From Xanthomarina sp035306605 (lineage in GTDB: Bacteria > Bacteroidota > Bacteroidia > Flavobacteriales > Flavobacteriaceae): 64,000 bases of DNA. The stretch lies in the NCBI GenBank assembly GCA_035306605.1, contig DATGNR010000078.1, one strand, 5' to 3'. The position numbers and the translations under genes were made by a program. The notes under the pieces were generated by a model that saw only the letters and a program-made list of their open reading frames with translations, was not told the origin of the DNA and did no database searches. This document shows positions 58,293-64,000 of this stretch, one piece after another. Within the stretch, counting starts at the first letter, position 1. Every line of letters starts with the position of its first letter.

Positions 58293-60269
58293 TTATTCAA
58301 TAATTATTTTATCTAAATTGATTAACTCGCTTTCCAACAGGTTCGGGATGGATCTTTTTACAAACAAATCGTATAAAATTTGAACGGATAAAATAGCCGT
58401 CATAGCCATATTGTCTATTTCTGACACACCCTTATTGGATGTTATTTTTGAATGCAAGGTTTTTACATGCTCCAAGTTAAAAACACCAAATTCTTTAATA
58501 CATGCTTCTGAAAGCATCTCTTTTAAGTAATCCGGTAAATCTTCTGAAACAAAAAGACTTCTGATGGGAGCGCGATAAGCTTGTTTCGATCTGTTTAAAA
58601 TTTCTTCGGGCAACCTTCCTACCATCATCTTTTTTAATAGGTACTTTTCATTTAAACCATGAAGTTTTAAATCTGGATGAAGCTGCATGCAAAATTCAAT
58701 AACCCGATGATCTAAAAATGGGTAGCGCCCTTCAATAGAGTTAGCCATCCCCATTCTATCTCCCTGACTAGACAACAAATAACCAGACATAAACAATTGA
58801 ATTTCCAACCACTGTGCTTTGGTTAAATAATCGTAGCCTGACAATTTAGACTCCAATTGTTTTTCTAAATTTTCAATGGGTGTATAATCTTTAATTCGTT
58901 CTTTTATCGAGTCCGAAAAATAGTTTTTTATCCTACTGGTATTGTGCCACCTTAATAAGTGGGAATATACGGGCGACTGGGTTTCACTAAGTTTATATCC
59001 GAAAAACATTTTTAGCATATTGCTACTCGAATTGCTTATTTGAGGTAAATAAGGATATAGTTTTTTTAGTAATAACGGTCTGTATTTTGAGTTTGGATCT
59101 TTAGCCCAAAAATGCTTGATTTTTGTTTCTTTAAAAATATTATAACCTCCTAAAAGTTCATCAGCTCCTTCGCCAGTTATCACGACTTTTATATCATGAT
59201 CTTTAACACTTTTTGCAAGCAAACTCATTGGAGTTGGAGCTGTTCTCAACAAAGGGGCTTCGGAATACCAAATAACATCCTTAAAATGATTTGAAATATC
59301 TTTCTCACTACAGGTTACGCTGGAGTGCTCTGTTTTAAAATACGTAGCGGCAATGTTTTGATAGGACGATTCATCAAAGTCCTTCTCGGTGAATCCGATG
59401 GAAAAAGTTCGTAATTTTTCTGGTGAAATCTGCTTTATAAAAGAGGTTGTTATGCTAGAATCAATACCTCCACTTAAATAGGCAGCGACTGGCACATCAG
59501 CACGAAGTCTTAATTTAATAGAATCTAAAAAGATGTTTTCAAACGCCATAGCTGCCTCTTCTACATTTTTAAAAGTATAGGCATCTGGTTTTACAAGTGG
59601 TAACTCCCAATAAGTAGTTGTACTCATGTTTTCAGGTTGAATCAACATATAACTTCCTGGAGCCACCTCAAAAACATCTTCAAAAACTGTGTTTGGAGGT
59701 AAAGCCGTCCAAAAAGTAACATATTCTGAAAGCGCCTTTTCCGAAAACTTTAAATCAATACCAGGATACTCTAAAAAGGTTTTTATTTCGGAACCAAAAA
59801 CAAAATTGCCATCTAATTGCGTATAAAACAAAGGCCTAATTCCAACACGATCTCTTGCCAGAAACAATTCTTCTTTAGTTTTATCCCAAATAGCAAAAGC
59901 AAACTGCCCGTTCAACATCTTAACACATTCAGGACCATATTCTTCATACAAATGAACAATCACTTCCGTATCTGTACTTGTTTTAAATTTGTGGTTTTTC
60001 TTGAGCAAATCTTCTTTTAACTCGATATAGTTATAGACTTCACCATTGAACACAATCCACAAGCTTTCGTCTTGATTGGAAATGGGCATAGCCCCACCAG
60101 AGCTCAAATCGATAATACTTAAGCGCACACTGCCCAGGCCTACTTTATCAGCAATATAAACACCGCTTTGGTCAGGACCACGATGTTTAATTCTAGTAAG
60201 CATGTTTTGTAATGTCGAGACGGATTGCTCTTTGTTTAAATTTCCATAAAAACCAGCGATTCCACACAT
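58293..60269 (-). CDS. asnB: Asparagine synthase (glutamine-hydrolysing)
   Basis: 658 residues. Nucleophile Cys2 in MCGIAGFYGN starts the glutaminase domain (about 1-200), with RLSIIDLSSGGAMPISNQDESLWIVFNGEVYNY and STDTEVIVHLYEEYG. The synthetase domain contains VAAYLSGGIDSSITTSFI (PP-loop) and TGEGADELLGGY. This class forms amides from glutamine; members serve asparagine synthesis or sugar and peptide amidation. It lies after the ACP gene with a 29-base gap, in an operon of biosynthetic type. No missing motif. Confidence 0.9.
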   Translation of the reverse strand: MCGIAGFYGNLNKEQSVSTLQNMLTRIKHRGPDQSGVYIADKVGLGSVRLSIIDLSSGGAMPISNQDESLWIVFNGEVYNYIELKEDLLKKNHKFKTSTDTEVIVHLYEEYGPECVKMLNGQFAFAIWDKTKEELFLARDRVGIRPLFYTQLDGNFVFGSEIKTFLEYPGIDLKFSEKALSEYVTFWTALPPNTVFEDVFEVAPGSYMLIQPENMSTTTYWELPLVKPDAYTFKNVEEAAMAFENIFLDSIKLRLRADVPVAAYLSGGIDSSITTSFIKQISPEKLRTFSIGFTEKDFDESSYQNIAATYFKTEHSSVTCSEKDISNHFKDVIWYSEAPLLRTAPTPMSLLAKSVKDHDIKVVITGEGADELLGGYNIFKETKIKHFWAKDPNSKYRPLLLKKLYPYLPQISNSSSNMLKMFFGYKLSETQSPVYSHLLRWHNTSRIKNYFSDSIKERIKDYTPIENLEKQLESKLSGYDYLTKAQWLEIQLFMSGYLLSSQGDRMGMANSIEGRYPFLDHRVIEFCMQLHPDLKLHGLNEKYLLKKMMVGRLPEEILNRSKQAYRAPIRSLFVSEDLPDYLKEMLSEACIKEFGVFNLEHVKTLHSKITSNKGVSEIDNMAMTAILSVQILYDLFVKRSIPNLLESELINLDKIIIE

Positions 60270-60298
60270 AGGATATTAGTTGTTGGTTGCTGATGAAA

Positions 60299-60559
60299 TT
60301 AAACTTTAACGGCTATTTTGTTGTTTACAAAAGAGACAATATTATTTATAGATTCGAAGTTTTTCGGATTCAACTCCTCGTCGTTAACCTCCACTTTAAA
60401 GGTTTCCCCTAAAAATTCAATTAGAAATAATAAGCCCATAGAGTCCAACAAGCCATTTTCAAAAATCAAAGCATCATCTGCAACATCTTTAACTTCGGAT
60501 AAAGATGCTTCTAAAATGTATCTTTTAATCTCTTTTTTAATGTCGTTTTTGTTTTCCAT
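60299..60559 (-). CDS. Acyl carrier protein-like protein
   Basis: 86 residues, acidic, all-helical. The carrier signature is LIFENGLLDSMGLLFLIEFL with Ser40 (DSMG) as the site for the phosphopantetheine arm, instead of the DSLD form typical of fatty acid synthase. A discrete ACP in an operon with an adenylate-forming ligase, an asparagine synthase and an NAD-synthase-like enzyme suggests an acyl or aminoacyl intermediate tethered during the pathway. First gene of the operon. Confidence 0.85.
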   Translation of the reverse strand: MENKNDIKKEIKRYILEASLSEVKDVADDALIFENGLLDSMGLLFLIEFLGETFKVEVNDEELNPKNFESINNIVSFVNNKIAVKV

Positions 60560-60870
60560 TTTTAATATATCATTTAATAAATTACACGATTCATAGCATA
60601 GATTTAGAATCTCTATCTATTCTACTATTAATTATGGTTAGGGAAGGGATTAAATAGTTTAGATAACAGCAAGTTAATGATTCTAATATAGCCCTATTTT
60701 AGGTAAAAAAAGAACTGGTATTTAAACTATTCGTTAAAACGACAAAACATCAGATTAACGTTCTTAATCTATCTCATTCATCGACAATTTTAGCATCTAA
60801 AAACTCCTTGATCACTAATAAGTTTTATAAAGCGCCCATTATTATTATCTTTATCGAAAGAACAATTAAG
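60560..60870. other. Divergent promoter region between the ACP operon and the hydroxyproline genes
   Basis: AT-rich, no ORF or hairpin that stands out. It must carry the promoters of both divergent units. A box TATCTTTA near 60846-60853 resembles the -7 element of the plus-strand pair. Confidence 0.4.
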
Positions 60871-61839
60871 ATGAAAGATATCGCTTTAATCGATGACGAT
60901 TTTATAGATCAAAACACCCATTTTCCTAGTTTAATTGCGACAATTAAGGCTGCTTTTACATCTTCAAGCATTCAGGTTCCCATGCGTCATCATCACGATT
61001 TTCCAAATCCAAAGGAAAATACGGACTCTACCTTACTACTAATGCCAGCTTGGAACCCCGGAAAAGAAGCTGGAGTAAAAATAGTAACGGTAAGCCCAAA
61101 CAATGGGGTTTATAATTTACCCGCAATTCAAGGCACATATTTGTATTTAGATGCTCACAAAGGCACAGTAAAAGCTATTTTAGCAGCAAAAGCGTTAACA
61201 GCAAAGCGCACAGCCGCAGCATCAGCCTTAGCTTCTAGTTACCTTTCTCGAGAAGATGCTAGTTCACTTTTAATGATTGGAACAGGGGCCTTATCTGTAA
61301 ACCTAATCATGGCTCATGCCAGTGTCCGACCTATAAAGAACGTATATGTTTGGGGACGAAATTTCAAAAAAGCAGAAGCCATTTGTCAGGAAGCTGCTTT
61401 AAAGGGTTTTAATACCACACCTATCCATGACCTGGTTGAAGTTATCCCTAAAGTAGATATTATTTCTTCAGCTACACTTTCAAAAACACCTTTAGTTTTA
61501 GGTAAACACCTAAAAGAGGGCCAACATATTGATTTGGTTGGAGCCTACAAAAAGGATATGCGCGAAGCCGATGATGAAGCTATAAAAAAATCAAGTGTAT
61601 TTTTAGACACCTACCAAGGCGGATTAAAGGAAAGTGGCGATATTGCCATTCCCTTAAAAACTGGAGTTCTTCTAGAAAACGACATAAAAGCTGATTTGTT
61701 TGACTTGTGCTCAAACAAGAAGCAAGGCAGACAAAACTCTAAGGAAATTACCTTTTTCAAGTCTGTTGGACATGCCTTGGAAGATTTAGCTGCAGCTACT
61801 TACTATTATGAAAAATATAAAAATGAAAAACACCTATAA
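60871..61839 (+). CDS. Ornithine-cyclodeaminase-family reductase (probable 1-pyrroline-2-carboxylate reductase)
   Basis: 322 residues from ATG at 60871; the 21-residue upstream extension lacks family character. OCD/mu-crystallin motifs: LLLMPAWNPGKEAGVKIVTVSP near the N-terminal half, the Rossmann start ASSLLMIGTGALSVNLIMAH, and the SSATLSKTPLVLGKHLKEGQHIDLVGAYKKDMRE region. Members include ornithine cyclodeaminases and imine reductases such as LhpI. Since the next gene encodes a trans-3-hydroxyproline dehydratase-like enzyme, the best role is reduction of 1-pyrroline-2-carboxylate to L-proline. It overlaps that gene by 17-32 bases. Substrate assignment is inferred from context. Confidence 0.83.
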   Translation: MKDIALIDDDFIDQNTHFPSLIATIKAAFTSSSIQVPMRHHHDFPNPKENTDSTLLLMPAWNPGKEAGVKIVTVSPNNGVYNLPAIQGTYLYLDAHKGTVKAILAAKALTAKRTAAASALASSYLSREDASSLLMIGTGALSVNLIMAHASVRPIKNVYVWGRNFKKAEAICQEAALKGFNTTPIHDLVEVIPKVDIISSATLSKTPLVLGKHLKEGQHIDLVGAYKKDMREADDEAIKKSSVFLDTYQGGLKESGDIAIPLKTGVLLENDIKADLFDLCSNKKQGRQNSKEITFFKSVGHALEDLAAATYYYEKYKNEKHL

Positions 61840-62887
61840 AAACATTGTATCGAAAACAACTTTTGAACCAAACAAAGATTGGTTGCAAATTAAAACAATA
61901 GACATGCATACGGGCGGCGAACCCTTACGTGTCATAATAAGTGGTTTTCCTGAATTAATAGGAAACTCCGTTTTGGATTATCGAAGATATTGTAAAGATA
62001 ATTACGACGCCCTACGAACAGCTCTCATGTTTGAGCCTCGCGGGCATGCCGATATGTATGGTTGTATTTTGTTACCTCCAAATGACGAAGAAGGCGATTT
62101 TGGAGTAATCTTTTTACATAACGAAGGTTACTCTACCATGTGTGGACATGCAATTATTGCCATTTCCACCCTAGCGGTAGAAATGAATTGGATAGCTGTA
62201 AAAGAAGGAGAAAACATCTTGAAAATTGATGCTCCTTGTGGAAGAATAACCTCCTTTGCTCAGGTGGAAAAAGGCAAAGTAACAGGGGTTCGATTTCATT
62301 GCGTCCCAAGTTTTGTTGTTGGATTAGATAGAACAGTTGAAGTAGAAGGCCTAGGAAAAGTGACATACGACCTGGCTTATGGCGGCGCCTTTTATGCCTA
62401 TGTTGACATGAATAAAAACACTTTTGAATTCGACCTAACTCCTAATTCATACCGAGCGTTAATTTCTAATGGAATGGCTATTAAAGAAGCGGTTATGAAA
62501 AAAGACAAAGAAATTCTACACCCTTTTGAAAACGATTTAAGCTTTTTATATGGAACCATTTTTATTGGTGATGCCCTAAATAAAGAGAACCACAATAGAA
62601 ACGTATGTATTTTTGCTGAAGGCGAAGTAGACAGAAGTCCAACTGGATCTGGGGTGTCAGGAAGAATGGCTATTCACAAGGCTAGAAAAGAATTGGATTT
62701 TGGCGAAAAAATGCGAATTGAAAGTATTACGGATTCTGTTTTTACTGGATCTATTGTATCAGAAGCAGATTACGGACCTTTTACAGCTGTAATTCCGGAA
62801 GTTGAAGGAACCGCTCATATTACCGGGATGCATACTTTCGTTATCGATCCGAAGGACCCAATGAAAAACGGCTTTATTTTAAGATAA
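61823..62887 (+). CDS. Proline racemase superfamily: trans-3-hydroxy-L-proline dehydratase
   Basis: 354 residues from ATG at 61823 (359 from 61808, also possible). The first catalytic segment is STMCGHAI with Cys107. The second catalytic position, Cys in true proline and 4-hydroxyproline racemases, is Thr274 in RSPTGSGVSGR. A Cys/Thr pair is the known mark of trans-3-hydroxy-L-proline dehydratases, which remove water to give 1-pyrroline-2-carboxylate. With the overlapping reductase gene upstream, the pathway to L-proline is complete. The use is catabolism of hydroxyproline from collagen-like or other peptides. No signal peptide, so cytosolic. Confidence 0.88.
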   Translation: MKNTYKNIVSKTTFEPNKDWLQIKTIDMHTGGEPLRVIISGFPELIGNSVLDYRRYCKDNYDALRTALMFEPRGHADMYGCILLPPNDEEGDFGVIFLHNEGYSTMCGHAIIAISTLAVEMNWIAVKEGENILKIDAPCGRITSFAQVEKGKVTGVRFHCVPSFVVGLDRTVEVEGLGKVTYDLAYGGAFYAYVDMNKNTFEFDLTPNSYRALISNGMAIKEAVMKKDKEILHPFENDLSFLYGTIFIGDALNKENHNRNVCIFAEGEVDRSPTGSGVSGRMAIHKARKELDFGEKMRIESITDSVFTGSIVSEADYGPFTAVIPEVEGTAHITGMHTFVIDPKDPMKNGFILR

Positions 62888-62933
62888 ATCAGCTTCGTTT
62901 AAATCTATTTTAACGCTATAAGAAACTTAAATT

Positions 62934-63365
62934 ATGAAAAAACTACTAACAATCTGTTGTCTATTAGGAATTTCAATATGTTCGGCCCAGACGATTGAAA
63001 GTGAAGACAAAGCAGCTATTTTATCCGTTTTGGAAACCCAAGAAAAAGCATGGAATCAACACGATCTTGAAGGCTACATGCAAGGCTATTGGAAAAGTGA
63101 TTCGCTGAAATTTTATGGCGGAAGCGGATTAACCTATGGCTGGAAAAACACTTTAGTCAATTACAAAAAAGGCTATCCAACGAAAGCTGAAAGTGGAGCG
63201 TTGAAATTTAAAATTAATGACCTATCCAAAATTGAAGACAATACCTATTGGGTTATGGGCGAATACCATTTAACTAGAGATGTGGGCAACGCCAAAGGCG
63301 TTTTTATGATCATCTTCAAAAAAATCGATGGCGAATGGAAAATAATTGCAGATATGTCCTGCTAA
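62934..63365 (+). CDS. Secreted NTF2-like (DUF4440/SnoaL-type) protein
   Basis: 143 residues. A signal peptide (MKKLLTICCLLGISICSAQT) ends near residue 19. The NTF2-like fold appears in AILSVLETQEKAWNQHDLEGYMQGYWKSDSLKFYGG and VMGEYHLTRDVGNAKGVFMIIFKKIDGEWKIIADMS, with the conserved aromatic and Asp positions of DUF4440. It is periplasmic or surface-exposed; ligand unknown. It starts 46 bases after the dehydratase stop and ends one base before the convergent STAS gene. Confidence 0.85.
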   Translation: MKKLLTICCLLGISICSAQTIESEDKAAILSVLETQEKAWNQHDLEGYMQGYWKSDSLKFYGGSGLTYGWKNTLVNYKKGYPTKAESGALKFKINDLSKIEDNTYWVMGEYHLTRDVGNAKGVFMIIFKKIDGEWKIIADMSC

Positions 63366-63644
63366 TTAAGCGGCATCCTCTGTTTTAAATTCAGTGTATA
63401 AGTCTTTGCATCCAAAACCAACTATTGATAATTGTTTCTTTAAAACTATAGCTTGATTATGAAGTCTTGCCAAGGCCTTTACTCCATCCCTATCGATACT
63501 TTGAAGTCCTCCAATGCTGATTGTTACAGATTGCAATTTCTCAAAAATATCTTCAAACTCTTCTTGAAACTTTTTAACAGATTGTCTATTTAATGCTCCT
63601 GTAACTTCAAATAAATTATTGTTGTAAGTAATTGTAAGGTTCAT
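63366..63644 (-). CDS. STAS-domain protein
   Basis: 92 residues beginning MNLTITYNNNLFEVTGALNRQSVKKFQEEF, followed by VTISIGGLQSIDRDGVKALARLHNQAIVLKKQLSIVGFG. This is the STAS (anti-sigma-factor antagonist) fold, with a Ser/Asp site near residues 48-52 where family members are phosphorylated. Its partner kinase or transporter is not in view. The gene may regulate stress or surface functions, but no neighbour supports it. Single gene. Confidence 0.8.
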   Translation of the reverse strand: MNLTITYNNNLFEVTGALNRQSVKKFQEEFEDIFEKLQSVTISIGGLQSIDRDGVKALARLHNQAIVLKKQLSIVGFGCKDLYTEFKTEDAA

Positions 63645-63841
63645 AATAACATAAATTAAGTTAATTAATTCTATCTGGCTATGCTATTAATCAGGGTCGA
63701 TGGGATAAATGTAATAAGAATAAGGTGTTTAAAGCAAAAAATTCGACAAAAGCCCTAAGTATCAGACCAACAAACAGCTCCTGTTTATTTACTCGACAAA
63801 CTGCAAAAAACACCTCGACTTAACACGCAATATGTTAAGAA

Positions 63842-64000
63842 CTACATTTTCTTTACATACTTAGTAATAATTACAATATTCTGACCATCTACTCTTCCTT
63901 CTATAAATTCAGAGTTTTCATGATCTAAACGAATGTTTCTTACAGCAGTTCCTTGCTTTGCAACCATGCTTGAGCCCTTCACTTTTAAATCCTTTATTAA
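63842..64000 (-). CDS. PhnA/YjdM-family protein, C-terminal 52 residues, cut by window edge
   Basis: An open frame on the minus strand enters from the window's right end and stops at 63842. The last 52 residues read IKDLKVKGSSMVAKQGTAV followed by a RNIRLDHE stretch and EGRVDGQNIVIIT, the characteristic C-terminal SH3-like domain of PhnA-type proteins (YjdM; 'alkylphosphonate utilisation' by name only). The N-terminal zinc ribbon would lie beyond 64000. Confidence 0.82.
   Translation of the reverse strand, partial: LIKDLKVKGSSMVAKQGTAVRNIRLDHENSEFIEGRVDGQNIVIITKYVKKM

Overview
The window looks like a chromosomal piece of a marine-type member of the Flavobacteriaceae (Bacteroidetes). The signs are: low GC; a T9SS sorting domain on a secreted M28 peptidase; mevalonate-pathway genes beside a UbiA prenyltransferase; a polyamine operon containing a deoxyhypusine-synthase-like gene; start sites without clear Shine-Dalgarno motifs; and several copies of the Bacteroidetes -7 box TAnnTTTG. 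This is inferred from gene content; no 16S gene is present.

Layout. (1) 1-1.3 kb: the 3' end of a surface protein and a thioredoxin-fold peroxidase gene, facing each other across a hairpin terminator. (2) 1.4-7.3 kb: an eight-gene arsenosugar-biosynthesis cluster (peroxidase-like protein, radical SAM ArsS, rhodanese, TIGR04282 glycosyltransferase, purine nucleoside phosphorylase, sterol-desaturase-like enzyme, DUF547 protein, TIGR04283 glycosyltransferase), without an arsM methyltransferase in view. (3) 7.4-20.2 kb: pyruvate carboxylase, a flavin/Fe-S membrane redox pair, two GT2 glycosyltransferases, a serine hydrolase, a multi-pass glycosyltransferase-like protein and a lipase-like hydrolase. 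(4) 20.3-24.6 kb: a polyamine operon (arginine decarboxylase, agmatinase, deoxyhypusine-synthase-like protein) behind a long leader with potential to fold. (5) 25-34.4 kb: rRNA/tRNA-type pseudouridine synthase, UbiA prenyltransferase, mevalonate kinase, diphosphomevalonate decarboxylase, then DUF1697, flavoprotein, GDPD, TesB, and msrB-msrA.

(6) 34.53-51.80 kb: an integrated mobile element in the 3' end of a tRNA-Leu(TAG) gene. A perfect 15-bp direct repeat, 12 bases of which are the tRNA 3' end, flanks it. A tyrosine integrase sits at the left end. Cargo includes a BspA-like lipoprotein, a uracil-DNA-glycosylase-like protein, several unrecognised small genes separated by cassette-like intergenic units, a protein with family-A-type polymerase motifs next to an excisionase-like HTH gene, and an extended type I restriction-modification operon (hsdM-hsdS-orf79-hsdR-orf430). 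The element appears to carry its own terminator for the tRNA transcript, with the old one left at the far junction.

(7) 51.97-64 kb: M20 and M28 peptidases, a GNAT protein, a tight operon of acyl carrier protein, asparagine synthase, NAD synthase and AMP-dependent ligase that looks like a small biosynthetic pathway, a two-gene trans-3-hydroxyproline to proline pathway, an NTF2-like secreted protein, a STAS protein and the C-terminal end of a PhnA/YjdM protein.

The parts most worth attention are the island (its polymerase-like protein and the unrecognised genes fused to the restriction operon), the arsenosugar cluster with its desaturase insert, and the polyamine leader.
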